From the NCBI GenBank assembly GCA_045113315.1, contig JBGUIX010000010.1, positions 39,296 to 103,295 on the forward strand: a stretch of DNA of 64,000 bases, read 5' to 3'. The DNA is from RUG13091 sp045113315. GTDB lineage: Bacteria; Bacillota_I; Bacilli_A; RFN20; CAG-826. The translations under genes and the position numbers were made by a program. How positions within the stretch are numbered: position 1 is the stretch's first letter; every line of letters starts with the position of its first letter. Positions 43,641 through 53,045 of the stretch are shown here, in pieces. Below the pieces are notes generated by a model. That model saw only the letters and a program-made list of their open reading frames with translations, had not been told where the DNA came from and did no database searches.

Positions 43641-45149
43641 TTAAAAATCGGTTATTTGTGGACCGTGTTCTTCATCTTTTTGCTCGTGTTTTTTAAATTT
43701 GAAAAGCATAAGATACAAATAGAACAAGAACAACAATAACGAAATACTTCCTCCGATAATATGGGCGATAGTCATTGGAATAAATCTTCCTAACGCTATT
43801 TCTGGCTCACCAAATATATAGGTGATAACCACCACACTCATAATTAAAGCGGGTATCCCGGTTATCAAAGATAAGAAATTATTCTTTTTAGTTTCTAATA
43901 AATAGAAAGTCACTACCCATAAAGTGGCTGCTGCTAATAATTGATTACTCCAAGCAAACCATCGCCATAACAAATTAAAATGAGATGGATCTAAGAAGTT
44001 CCATATACTAATGCCAACCACAATTAAAAACAAAGGAAGAGTTAATATTAATCGATTCTTAATTTTACCTTGGTTAATATGTAGCCATTCCGCTAGAATT
44101 AGTCGGCAACTTCGTAACGCCGTATCTCCGCTAGTAATTGGACAAATAACAACACCTATAACCGCTAAAACAGTGCCAACCGGACCAAGTAAGGTAGCGC
44201 ATATCTCTTTCACAGATGATGAACTACCACCGATAATGGATAAAGCTTTCCACCCATCCGCGGTATTAACGCGATAAAAAGCCATTGCTGCCGCAGCCCA
44301 TATCAAAGCAATAACTCCTTCTGCCACCATCGCTCCATAGAAGACTTGTCTTCCTTCTTTTTCATTTTTAATACATTTCGCAATCATTGGTGATTGAGTA
44401 GCGTGGAAACCACTGACCGCACCACAAGCGACGGTGGTAAACATAAATGGCCACCAAGGTAGACCACCGTTAGCGGCGGAAAAATCTTTAAAATTACCAA
44501 TGATTTCTAACATTGGATATTTACCTTGTTGAAACATCACTCCACCGATAACCGCTAAAGCCATAACAATCAAAATAACTCCAAAAACCGGATATAATTT
44601 ACCGATGAATTTATCGATAGGTACTATTGTTGATAGTAAATAGTAAGCCAAAATGATAATCATCCATATCCAAGCAAATACTTTACCACCGGTTAATGAT
44701 TCTAATAATGAGGAAGGAGAAACCACAAATACCGCGGTCACAAGTATTAATAAAACAATGGAAAATATTCTCATGACTATTTCCATGACTTTACCAACAT
44801 AAACACGAGATAATTTCACAATTGATTCTCCGTTATTTCTAGAAGAAACCATTCCTGAAAAATAATCGTGAACCGCTCCCCCTAAAATACAGCCAAAAAC
44901 AATCCAGATAAAAACGATAGGACCGAATAAAGCGCCACTAATCGCTCCAAAGATAGGACCAGTTCCCGCAATATTTAATAATTCAATAAGAAAAGATTTC
45001 CATTTAGGAAGAGGAGTGATATCCACTCCATCAGGATGTTTCATCGCTGGAGTTAAACGATGGTCAATACCAAATACTTTCTCAGTGACACGAGAGTATA
45101 TGAGATATCCACCAATTAATAAGGCAATTGCAATAAAAAACGTCCACAT
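43641..45149 (-). CDS. cstA: Carbon starvation protein CstA family transporter
   Basis: 502 residues, the shorter Firmicutes form (E. coli 701), with about 13-14 membrane segments. CstA proteins import pyruvate or peptides. Family motifs: DHRLTPAMKHPDGVDITPLPKW near 25, NIAGTGPIFGAISGALFGP near 58, GAVHDYFSGMVSSRNNGES near 91, and GFHATQSPMIAKCI near 250. Start lies about ten bases from a TATAAT (45159-45164, minus strand) with no ribosome-binding site, so the message may be almost leaderless. Confidence 0.92.
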   Translation of the reverse strand: MWTFFIAIALLIGGYLIYSRVTEKVFGIDHRLTPAMKHPDGVDITPLPKWKSFLIELLNIAGTGPIFGAISGALFGPIVFIWIVFGCILGGAVHDYFSGMVSSRNNGESIVKLSRVYVGKVMEIVMRIFSIVLLILVTAVFVVSPSSLLESLTGGKVFAWIWMIIILAYYLLSTIVPIDKFIGKLYPVFGVILIVMALAVIGGVMFQQGKYPMLEIIGNFKDFSAANGGLPWWPFMFTTVACGAVSGFHATQSPMIAKCIKNEKEGRQVFYGAMVAEGVIALIWAAAAMAFYRVNTADGWKALSIIGGSSSSVKEICATLLGPVGTVLAVIGVVICPITSGDTALRSCRLILAEWLHINQGKIKNRLILTLPLFLIVVGISIWNFLDPSHFNLLWRWFAWSNQLLAAATLWVVTFYLLETKKNNFLSLITGIPALIMSVVVITYIFGEPEIALGRFIPMTIAHIIGGSISLLLFLFYLYLMLFKFKKHEQKDEEHGPQITDF

Positions 45150-45191
45150 AACGCTTATATTATAATTTTTTTATTTAAAAAATAAATATAT

Positions 45192-45220
45192 AAAAAGGAG
45201 CCACCATAGTAGGTAACTCC
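45192..45220 (-). terminator. Terminator after the MscS gene
   Basis: On the minus strand GGAGTTACC and GGTGGCTCC pair (nine pairs with two G-T) around TACTAT, followed by five T. About 20 bases past the mscS stop. Confidence 0.82.
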
Positions 45221-45241
45221 CTTAGTTAATATAAATAGAGA

Positions 45242-46264
45242 CTATTTACGAACTTCGATTTCTTTAGAAAGATCTTTTTGTTCTTCCACGAATTCATCCG
45301 CTTCTTTTTTAACCTTTTTAGTGATTTTGCTATTGTCTTCACTTTGATCATAAGAAACGGTGATTTGTGGGAATGGAATATTGACGTTATTGTCGTCAAA
45401 GACAATCTTAATTTCACGGTTTAAATCACGTTGGACTTGATAAATATCAGATTCCTTACATTTAGCAACGAATAATAAGTTCACAGAACTATCAGCGAGT
45501 TCGGTAACACCTTTATAGAAAGGACCTTCCACAATCGCAGGAATCTTTTCTTTAATCTTTGGTAAGTTATCAGCGATGATAGATTCCACTCTTTCAATTC
45601 TATCTCCGTAGGAGATACCAACGTAACATTTAGCAATGGATAATTCTTTGGTTTGGTTGATAATTGAACGGATATCACTATTATTAACGATCTTGATGTT
45701 ACCACCAGCATCGACTAATTTTGTGGTTCTGATACCAATGGCTTTAACTTCACCTCTCCAACCATCGATGATAACGATATCACCAACTTGGAAATCACCT
45801 TCAAAGACGATGAAGATACCCGCTAAAATATCAGCGACAAGGGCTTGTGAACCAAGACCAATAATAAGGGTTAAGACACCAGCAGATGCAAGCATCATTG
45901 TTGTATCAGCGCCCCATGCGGCGAAGATGACGAAGAATGTCACGATAGCCATCACCCATTTTAATAAGTTAAGTAATAATAAGCTGACGGTAATGGTCTT
46001 TTTGTTTTCAAATGTAATTTTAGCTAAGAATGAGAGCAAGAGATTTACTAAGATAGCAATGACTACAATTTGAATAGTTCTAATGCTAGCCGGAATAGCT
46101 TTGGCGTATAAGTATTTCGCCACGCTTGACCAGTTGTCTTTGGCCACAAAGATTGATTTTGCACCGAAGATCTTGTCAGTGAATACAAAGGATACGATCA
46201 CCGCCGCAGTGAGTAATCCTAATACTACCCAACCAACAATTTTTAATGTTTTTTTGTTTTTCAT
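45242..46264 (-). CDS. Small-conductance mechanosensitive channel (MscS family)
   Basis: 340 residues. Membrane helices near 5-28, 58-82 and 92-118, then pore helix TM3 (about 120-150, SAGVLTLIIGLGSQALVADILAG). The beta-domain motif FEGDFQVGDIVIIDGWRGEVKAIGIRTTKL is diagnostic. The last 40 residues are highly charged with Lys/Glu helices. It releases solutes upon hypo-osmotic shock. Follows the InlB-repeat gene by 33 bases with a GGAGG site, so possibly the same transcript. Confidence 0.94.
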   Translation of the reverse strand: MKNKKTLKIVGWVVLGLLTAAVIVSFVFTDKIFGAKSIFVAKDNWSSVAKYLYAKAIPASIRTIQIVVIAILVNLLLSFLAKITFENKKTITVSLLLLNLLKWVMAIVTFFVIFAAWGADTTMMLASAGVLTLIIGLGSQALVADILAGIFIVFEGDFQVGDIVIIDGWRGEVKAIGIRTTKLVDAGGNIKIVNNSDIRSIINQTKELSIAKCYVGISYGDRIERVESIIADNLPKIKEKIPAIVEGPFYKGVTELADSSVNLLFVAKCKESDIYQVQRDLNREIKIVFDDNNVNIPFPQITVSYDQSEDNSKITKKVKKEADEFVEEQKDLSKEIEVRK

Positions 46265-46297
46265 AAATAAATAGCCTCCTTGTTTATGAAATTTTTA

Positions 46298-48577
46298 TTA
46301 TGGTTCAATTTTATATTTAACAATAATATCTGTGATAACTGTATCGCTACTACCTTCTGGAGCAGTAATTCTGAAATACGTACAATACATATTGTATTCG
46401 ACTTCAAATTCATGGCTTTCCTCTCCATCAGGGCAAGTAAATTCATAGGCATTATAGGTGTCATAATCCCAAGTATCCAGAACTTCACCAGATACTAAAA
46501 CACATAAAGTAATTGGTTTAGTCACTTTGATGATGACACTGGTAACACCACCAGGTAATGCTGTTTTATTAGCGAAGAAAGCTTTATCAGTGGTATTGAA
46601 TTCAAAAGCTTCATTAGTTGTGTTATACCCAGCATATTTATAAGTGAATTCACCAATATCTGGTACGTTTGTAGTTACTGTATCATCACCAATACCGCTT
46701 TGTAAGATCGGGAGATAACTGTATAAGGAATATCCAATTGTTTTCCATTTAGCATATAACTTAGTGTCTTTAGTAACTGTATATGGGGAAGAAACGAGAG
46801 TTCCTCCTATTGGTTCTTCACTCCAACCTTCAAAATCATAAATCTCGGTTGGAGGTACTAAATCTGTTAAATCTTCTTTAGTTGGAAGATTTGCCTCTCC
46901 GTCTTTTTCTAATTGTATAGGGCTTAATGGATTAGAAGTTGAACCACCATTCATATCAAATGTGAGGGTCACCATTTCCACTGGTGGTTTTGGTTTCCAC
47001 TGAGCCACTAAAAGAATATCGCAAGATAAACCAATTGAGGTGCCAGCTTCTAATAAGTCACCTTCACCGTTAACTTTCCAACCAGCAAATTCATATCCTT
47101 CTGGAGCCACAAATCCAACCGTTTCAGCAGTAGGTAGATCACCATGATTGTCAGTGATTGTTTGTGGTGGAAGACTACCGGTTCCTCCGTTAGCATCAAA
47201 GTAAACACGGAATTCTAAATTATCCTTATTAGGACTACGATAATTAAATAAAATGCTTTCAATACAGCCTTCAATATTGCCGCTTGGAACAGATAAACAG
47301 AAGTAATAAGCTTCATCATCATTAGGAACAAACGTGTAACTTTCGCCGCCAGCCATAGAATGGGTTTCACCTGGGTCAGTGACTTTTTGATAAATTGGGG
47401 CAGAGCTAAAGCTCATAGTGTAGTCCACCATATAATCTGGTCCATCACTAATACTATTTTGATCTTCACTAGTGTTAATTATGATATTACTAATTGAACC
47501 CATAAATGGTCTTGTGGTAGAAACAAATCCACCATCTGTTGAGAAGTTAAGGGTTCCAGAAGTTGGGCTAGAATAAACATTTTGGATAAGGAAATTTAAT
47601 CCCATAAGATTGGAAATAGGAGTAATATCTGAAGTTGGAGAGTTTGGGAAATAGCTAAATAAGTTGCTATCTGCAGTTGTGGATATTATTTCCGCTGGAA
47701 GTTTTTCCCAACCCGCTACTAAAACCGTGTCTTCATTAACAACGATATGTTGGCCAGGTTGGATATTATCGCCTTCGCCATTAATTTTCCATCCGCCAAA
47801 GATTTCATCATTATATGGAACAAAAATACAAACAGGTAATACGAATTCACTATTTTTAGGTATGGCGTAAGAACTCATATATCCGTATCTTCCTACAGGA
47901 TCAAAGGAAATCACAACACCTTCACCGATATCTAAAGTGGATACTAGTTCGGTATAGATCGACTCATAATTATATTCTTGAGATTCTTCGTTTAGAGTGC
48001 CTCTAAATATTTCAAAAGTATATTCAGTGGAAGAGTGTAAATTATCAAATTCTAATTCGTTATGACCAATAATCGCTTCTTTGTTATAACGTTCAACATT
48101 TTCGTCGTTATATAATTCAACTTTATATTTATAACTAGCAGTGCCAGTAAATATATCAAAAACACATTCAATAGAAGTTTCATGTGGAGTGAGTTTTAAA
48201 TTGTTCACTTCTGGGGCCATAGGACCAGCACCGATACTCACAATACCGGTTACTAAACAGGCTGCTGCCGCAACTGCGGCTCCAGCGGTGGCTACACCAC
48301 CTGTCGCAGCCCCGCCAGCGTGACTACTATTCCCATGAGAGCTTTGATGATCTTGGCCCTCTTTATTTTCTTTACTTTCCTTTTTCTCTTTTTTCTCTTC
48401 CTCTTTGTGATTAGAAGAGTTTTCAACAGGATTATCATTTACTTCATCACGAATAGAATCCCTATTTTCATTATAGGAAGCTGATTCTTGAGAAGGAGTC
48501 GAACCAAATTCAAAAGAAGGTTGCTGTTCTTCGTTGGTGATTCTTACATAATTATATTCGTCATCAAAATAGTTCAT
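46298..48577 (-). CDS. Surface protein with InlB-type repeats, single N-terminal membrane anchor
   Basis: 759 residues. No cleavable signal peptide: an acidic, Ser/Lys/Glu/His-rich region of about 85 residues precedes one Ala/Gly-rich membrane helix (about 88-115), so type II topology is inferred. Outside come a fibronectin III-like domain (about 118-215) and three Listeria-Bacteroides (InlB B) repeats: about 220-295 (FGGWKINGEGD), 453-532 (FDANGGTGSLPPQT, FAGWKVNGEGD) and 538-620 (FDMNGGSTSNPLSP, FEGWSEEP). Two more beta domains separate or follow. Adhesion or surface display is inferred. Upstream of mscS. Confidence 0.8.
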   Translation of the reverse strand: MNYFDDEYNYVRITNEEQQPSFEFGSTPSQESASYNENRDSIRDEVNDNPVENSSNHKEEEKKEKKESKENKEGQDHQSSHGNSSHAGGAATGGVATAGAAVAAAACLVTGIVSIGAGPMAPEVNNLKLTPHETSIECVFDIFTGTASYKYKVELYNDENVERYNKEAIIGHNELEFDNLHSSTEYTFEIFRGTLNEESQEYNYESIYTELVSTLDIGEGVVISFDPVGRYGYMSSYAIPKNSEFVLPVCIFVPYNDEIFGGWKINGEGDNIQPGQHIVVNEDTVLVAGWEKLPAEIISTTADSNLFSYFPNSPTSDITPISNLMGLNFLIQNVYSSPTSGTLNFSTDGGFVSTTRPFMGSISNIIINTSEDQNSISDGPDYMVDYTMSFSSAPIYQKVTDPGETHSMAGGESYTFVPNDDEAYYFCLSVPSGNIEGCIESILFNYRSPNKDNLEFRVYFDANGGTGSLPPQTITDNHGDLPTAETVGFVAPEGYEFAGWKVNGEGDLLEAGTSIGLSCDILLVAQWKPKPPVEMVTLTFDMNGGSTSNPLSPIQLEKDGEANLPTKEDLTDLVPPTEIYDFEGWSEEPIGGTLVSSPYTVTKDTKLYAKWKTIGYSLYSYLPILQSGIGDDTVTTNVPDIGEFTYKYAGYNTTNEAFEFNTTDKAFFANKTALPGGVTSVIIKVTKPITLCVLVSGEVLDTWDYDTYNAYEFTCPDGEESHEFEVEYNMYCTYFRITAPEGSSDTVITDIIVKYKIEP

Positions 48578-48689
48578 AATTCTCCCTCCTATTATATTAA
48601 ATTACACGAGCGCATGCCACAAAAGTGTCACACAATGAGGAAAAAATGAGATTATTTAATTAATTTTTCCATTTTCACGATATTAATCA

Positions 48690-48714
48690 AAAAGAAAAGC
48701 CAATTTAATTGGCT
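48690..48714 (-). terminator. Terminator after the K+ channel and beta-repeat genes
   Basis: On the minus strand AGCCAAT and ATTGGCT form a stem with a three-base loop, followed by TTTTCTTTTT; ten bases past the stop codon. Confidence 0.83.
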
Positions 48715-48723
48715 CCATCTAAC

Positions 48724-49428
48724 TTAATCTTGACCAAACAACAATACAGTTATCAATAAAAGTTGCGATTTATTAACTTCAAAACTTATCTCATATTTTT
48801 CTTTTAAATCATATTTTGTTAGATAATTACCACTTATAGAGGCGAAAAGTCCTCCAAATACTTTATTGATATTATCTCCACTAATCTCGTATAGATAAGT
48901 ACTACCGACACTTCTGATGCGATTATTGCTTATTTCATAAGCTAGGCCACCACCGTTTAGATAAACGTAATTACCTTCAATCGTATAATATTGGTTATTT
49001 CTAATATCCCTAATACGATTACCACTGACTTCTAAAACTGGTCCATATCCCACTTTTTTAATATAGCCATGATTAGATAAAGAAGATGAATAAAAATCAT
49101 CATTTTTAGAACTTGGTTTTTGGTAAACTCGAGGTTCTCTTTTGACCTCACTAACGATAGTTTCTTTTTTATAATTTGGTTCTTCTTCTTTAATTCTATT
49201 TTCCGCTTCTTTTTGTTTTTCTTTCATTCTTTTCGCTCGATTTCTTTCTAGTGAAATGTAATAAGCAATCATCAAAGAAAAGATAATAAATCCAACGATT
49301 AAAACGATTAAAGAAGTGATAAAGAAAACATCATCCACTTTATATTTGGTAATAGTGAAATAACCTCCGTAGAGGATCATCAAAACACTAACAACGGTAA
49401 TCGTCCAGGGAAGGGTGATTCTTCTCAT
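48724..49428 (-). CDS. Two-helix membrane protein with C-terminal beta-repeat domain
   Basis: 234 residues from the ATG at 49428; a TTG at 49464 is possible. Two membrane helices (about 6-27 and 32-57) are followed by a charged coiled segment (about 60-90). Then come about five 16-18-residue repeats (about 125-205) with the pattern LYEISGNRIR: LEVSGNRIRDI, YTIEGNYVYL, AYEISNNRIRSV, LYEISGDNINKV, ASISGNYLTKY. Such repeats should stack as beta-hairpins or a solenoid. Function unknown. One base behind the K+ channel gene, so they are expressed together and may interact. Confidence 0.72.
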   Translation of the reverse strand: MRRITLPWTITVVSVLMILYGGYFTITKYKVDDVFFITSLIVLIVGFIIFSLMIAYYISLERNRAKRMKEKQKEAENRIKEEEPNYKKETIVSEVKREPRVYQKPSSKNDDFYSSSLSNHGYIKKVGYGPVLEVSGNRIRDIRNNQYYTIEGNYVYLNGGGLAYEISNNRIRSVGSTYLYEISGDNINKVFGGLFASISGNYLTKYDLKEKYEISFEVNKSQLLLITVLLFGQD

Positions 49429-49429
49429 C

Positions 49430-50347
49430 TTATTGGTTTTTTTCTTCCTCTTCGGTCTTGTCAACTTCTTCGTTTATTTGTTCAACTTTTTTATTTTCTC
49501 TTTTCTTACTAATTTCATTATAGAAATTAACAATCACAGATGTGAATACAGCTACGACAATAATTCCAAATACACCGAGGATGACCGATAATATTCTTCC
49601 AAATGTCGTGGTGACATAAACATCACCAAAACCAATCGTGGTAATAACAGAGAAACAAAACCATAACGCATCCGCGTAACTAGTGATATTTTGTTCCACC
49701 ACTGTAAAATATACAGAACATAAAACCACTAAGATTAACATAGTTAAAATGATTTCATAAACCATGGTTTTCTTAATGATTTTAACGATGACATTAATTC
49801 TTAAAGCTTTATGATATGGGAATAATAAATTCTTACTGCTAGAAACAATAATCATCGCTACATAACAGAAAACAATAAAGTTGGAATTGCTGACTGATGT
49901 TCCGTGTTTCGCATATATCGCTGGAAAGAAAAACACAAAGGAGAATAAGAAAGAAAAGACCATACATAAAACATTAAAGATAATGGATTGGACACCATGA
50001 TCTTTTTTGATGTTTAACAAACGAGAAACAATGATGGTTAAAGAATATAAAAACATTGAGGTAGTTAAAAAATAAATACTATATTTTGTAAAGCCCACTA
50101 AAAGGGCTAAAACGAAGATAAAGGCAGTTAAAAATATGTTTTCAAACATATTCTGCTTAAAATTGGAAAGGTGAAGACCAATTCTATTGACCCCTAAAAG
50201 GATTAAAGCGATTGATAAAGTATAGATTGAAAAATATTTGTTACTAACTGCAAAAGCGATAACTATAAAACAGGAAACAATCGATAAAATACCACTGATT
50301 AATCCTATGAAATAATAGACGTTTTTCTTTCCTTTAACTTCTTCCAT
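49430..50347 (-). CDS. Ion channel with K+ selectivity filter
   Basis: 305 residues from the ATG at 50347, which has an AGGTGA site. Eight or so hydrophobic segments; the last pair (near 200 and 250) bracket the pore loop with filter TTIGFGD at 236-242, of the Ion_trans_2 family. The six-segment plus pore plan resembles voltage-gated-like K+ channels, but no regular Arg-rich S4 is visible. The tail is charged (KKRENKKVEQINEEVDKTEE). No RCK domain. In one operon with the beta-repeat membrane protein. Confidence 0.9.
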   Translation of the reverse strand: MEEVKGKKNVYYFIGLISGILSIVSCFIVIAFAVSNKYFSIYTLSIALILLGVNRIGLHLSNFKQNMFENIFLTAFIFVLALLVGFTKYSIYFLTTSMFLYSLTIIVSRLLNIKKDHGVQSIIFNVLCMVFSFLFSFVFFFPAIYAKHGTSVSNSNFIVFCYVAMIIVSSSKNLLFPYHKALRINVIVKIIKKTMVYEIILTMLILVVLCSVYFTVVEQNITSYADALWFCFSVITTIGFGDVYVTTTFGRILSVILGVFGIIVVAVFTSVIVNFYNEISKKRENKKVEQINEEVDKTEEEEKNQ

Positions 50348-50362
50348 ATTTTCACCTACCAA

Positions 50363-50687
50363 TAAATATTATTTATATATCTTTTCTTTTTAATCTAGAC
50401 AATATCAGTCTATCGGTAATTAATCTTTCTTTTTTCATTAGATTAATTTTTACATAATTATCTTTTTTAGTTAACAGTCAACTAGAAAAAAGAAAACCAT
50501 CAATCCTAGATTGGGGTTCTCAATAAATCAATCACTATAATATTCACCATTCGGGCTATAGATAATTTCGCCATTGTTACACGTAACAGTTGGTTATCAC
50601 AAAAATCCCACAATAATAAAAGAATAAAAAGTTCGGAATTTTCTATTCAATGATAAATTTGTTTTTTGTGCTTTTTATAGTTATTTT
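50363..50687. other. 325-base non-coding stretch with a short coding relic
   Basis: No complete gene. A+T-rich DNA with an imperfect hairpin at about 50496-50519, a TGTTACACGTAACA palindrome at 50575-50588, and at 50528-50593 (minus strand) a 21-codon open stretch that ends with a stop and reads like the end of a protein (CNNGEIIYSPNGEYYSD). It is preceded by a stop, so it is not a gene. Confidence 0.5.
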
Positions 50688-51932
50688 TTATAATCTCACG
50701 TTAGCTTGTTCAAATATATTTTCTTCACAAACTTTGATATCGATATCATTGTCTTTACATATATTAATAAATGAATCGATGATACCTTTATCGTAATAGT
50801 TTTCACATATATCGATAATTAAAGTTCCGTTTAAATCTACCGCCGCAATAACGCAGTCCCCAATATCTGGCCAGGAACGGAAATCAAAATCAATGAGATG
50901 ACTTTTTACCTTTTCTGAAAAAGGAACTCGTCCTAAATATGTGAATCCGATATTATCCATAGTTCTTTTAACAATCTTTCCAACAATCTTCATCAAAAAT
51001 TTTTGAAAGAATCTCGGACGCATGTTGTATAAGAAGTCAGTGGATTTTTTCATCTCAGTACAAGATGAAATGATGTTTTCTGGTTGTACATATAAATCGA
51101 GTATCCCACGATATATCGTACTTATTTTTTGTAGATCAAATTCATCAAATTTATCTTGGTATGTAATTACTTTAGTGTTGATGAAATTATGCATCGTATC
51201 CATCTTCATTGGAGCGCGGCAATCGACAACTATTCCGCATGAGACATTTCTATTTTTAATATTTTTAGGTAAATGCTCTCTAATCGCTCGAGAAAATAAT
51301 GGGACTACGATTGCTGAAGGAGTGGTATCAAATTTCTTGGCCACTTTCATGATGTCTGCGGTTTGAACTTTTAAAACATGGCTTGTGCATTTATATCCAT
51401 TTTTAATGACTTTTAGATCTTTGGCTTTAAATCCTTTTGGTTGTTTGATTTGTCCAAATGATTTAACTGATTCATCATAGATACTTTCAAAGCCTAATTT
51501 GAGAGGGAATTCCTTTGGAATCTCGGGTAAATCAACTTGAAAATAGGCATCTAATATTGTCGATAAAAATCTAATAGCCCCTCTTCCATCAGTTACTGCG
51601 TGACACCACTCCAAAGATATCGTGTTTTTAAAATAGCAAACTTGAAATAGATATCCATTAGTGTTCTTACCGAATTCTTTAGGTCTATTATCAGTATCGA
51701 CATTAAATATCTTTAATTCATCGGCATCGTTATCTTCTAGATAATATTGTTTGTGGTAGCCCAATTTACATTTAAATAGAGGGTGATATTCTAAAGCAAT
51801 TTTAATTGATTGATATAATCTTTGTTCATCGACATCTTCATCTAAACTTGCTTTAAAAAAGGAGGCGTTTTCCATCACTGTCTCCATGACCGCAAGAGGA
51901 TATTTGTCCATGTTACCTAATTCATATCTCAT
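50688..51932 (-). CDS. Condensation-domain/alcohol acetyltransferase-like acyltransferase
   Basis: 414 residues. The active-site motif HAVTDGRGAIRFL (HxxxDG, near residue 110) and the opening RYELGNMDKYPLAV are those of the CoA-dependent acyltransferase superfamily (alcohol acetyltransferases and NRPS condensation domains). GIVVDCRAPMKMDTMHNFI near 240 is equivalent to the DFGWG-side region but without DFGWG. No neighbouring NRPS or lipid genes, so the acceptor is unknown. Monocistronic, without a clear ribosome-binding site. Confidence 0.78.
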   Translation of the reverse strand: MRYELGNMDKYPLAVMETVMENASFFKASLDEDVDEQRLYQSIKIALEYHPLFKCKLGYHKQYYLEDNDADELKIFNVDTDNRPKEFGKNTNGYLFQVCYFKNTISLEWCHAVTDGRGAIRFLSTILDAYFQVDLPEIPKEFPLKLGFESIYDESVKSFGQIKQPKGFKAKDLKVIKNGYKCTSHVLKVQTADIMKVAKKFDTTPSAIVVPLFSRAIREHLPKNIKNRNVSCGIVVDCRAPMKMDTMHNFINTKVITYQDKFDEFDLQKISTIYRGILDLYVQPENIISSCTEMKKSTDFLYNMRPRFFQKFLMKIVGKIVKRTMDNIGFTYLGRVPFSEKVKSHLIDFDFRSWPDIGDCVIAAVDLNGTLIIDICENYYDKGIIDSFINICKDNDIDIKVCEENIFEQANVRL

Positions 51933-52022
51933 ATATTTAACTTTAGTTACTTATTTATTATCTTAATTATTAACTCTTTCTTCAATAAATTAATATAGAA
52001 AAAATAACGTTAAATTGACATT

Positions 52023-52058
52023 AAAAAGGCGCAGAATACGGATGTCAGATATGCCTGC
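52023..52058 (-). terminator. Probable terminator of the DUF1963 operon
   Basis: On the minus strand GCAG and ATA pair with TAT and CTGC across a long loop, followed by GCCTTTTTAA. Lies directly behind the stop codon of the 123-residue protein gene. The stem is imperfect. Confidence 0.45.
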
Positions 52059-52430
52059 TTAATTTTTAATATAATTGATAGAGTAATGACCGCATGATTT
52101 GCCAAAATAAACTATTTTTGCAGTCTTTTCTGGTTTATTTCTGCTTAAAACGAAACTTTCTACTCGCTTCCAACTATGTTCCGTTGCTTGTTCAAGGAAG
52201 GAAATAAATACCTCATCGCCTTTAACCGCATGAATGACTAATTCGAACGTCCCTTTAAACTCAATGTGATAAAGAGAACCACTACCAACTTTTTCTTTTA
52301 GGTCTTCTGAAGATACTTCTTTAATGAAATATGGTTTATCTTCGCCATCATTAAAAGCGGTTACACAAAGGTGAATGCTTTCATTACTATCGTATATCAA
52401 ATCCCAGTTATCAAATAATTTTTCTTCCAT
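52059..52430 (-). CDS. Hypothetical protein, 123 residues
   Basis: I do not recognise a family. Predicted mostly beta strands: WDLIYDSNESIHLCVTAF, SLYHIEFKGTFELVIHAVKGDEVFISFLEQ and AKIVYFGKSCGHYSINYI. No membrane segment or signal peptide, so cytoplasmic. It has an AGAGGTTTG site and is last of a three-gene set with the 201-residue protein (nine-base gap) and the DUF1963-like protein. It may work with those, for example as part of an immunity-type or stress set, but that is a guess. Confidence 0.7.
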   Translation of the reverse strand: MEEKLFDNWDLIYDSNESIHLCVTAFNDGEDKPYFIKEVSSEDLKEKVGSGSLYHIEFKGTFELVIHAVKGDEVFISFLEQATEHSWKRVESFVLSRNKPEKTAKIVYFGKSCGHYSINYIKN

Positions 52431-52439
52431 AGCAAACCT

Positions 52440-53045
52440 CTAATCAAACATCACTCGCAGATTTAACACTGCTGGTGATTTCCACACTATTCCTTTTTCT
52501 AATAAGAAACGATATTTTAAATCCCATATTTCATGACAAGAACCCAATCCACTATAGGTGCGGTTCTTTTCAATCTTTTCTTCAATCTCATCGATGCAAT
52601 CGAGATACTCTTTACTCATTTCCACAGGATCGTGTTTTAAGCTTCTGCGATGCCGTTTAATTTCATTAAATAGTTTTTCAATAGTCTCTTCGGGAAGTAA
52701 CTTATCAACAATCACTCTAACATCATCGCAATCATCATCGACATAATAGTTTTTATCACGAAGAAATTCGTAAAGCATCTCATTAAAATCTTTATCGAGT
52801 CCTTCTGCGATTTTCAAGGCTTCCAGTCTATAGATTCCGGCAACCGAAAAGCGACCCATACTTTCATATTGTTCAGAAATAAAAACTAAAACATCATAAG
52901 CAAAAGAAAGATTCTTTTCCAAAGACACTAGTTCCGCCAACTCTTTTAAATCAGAGCTGTCGCGATATGTCGCAGCGACGGAATCTCTTCCTTCTTTTCT
53001 TTTGTTGATTTGTTCGATTAATTCAATAATTCTTTGTTTGGCCAT
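52440..53045 (-). CDS. Hypothetical helical protein, 201 residues
   Basis: Not recognised. Almost wholly alpha-helical and rich in Glu, Asp, Lys and Arg. Residues 40-85 (KNLSFAYDVLVFISEQYES, RFSVAGIYRLEALKIAEGL) look like two TPR-like helix pairs; a basic patch KRHRRSLKHD lies near 128. No membrane segment. Its start overlaps the DUF1963-like stop by one base (TAATG), with a GGAGG-like site in the end of that gene. Likely a partner of the neighbouring small proteins. Confidence 0.72.
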   Translation of the reverse strand: MAKQRIIELIEQINKRKEGRDSVAATYRDSSDLKELAELVSLEKNLSFAYDVLVFISEQYESMGRFSVAGIYRLEALKIAEGLDKDFNEMLYEFLRDKNYYVDDDCDDVRVIVDKLLPEETIEKLFNEIKRHRRSLKHDPVEMSKEYLDCIDEIEEKIEKNRTYSGLGSCHEIWDLKYRFLLEKGIVWKSPAVLNLRVMFD

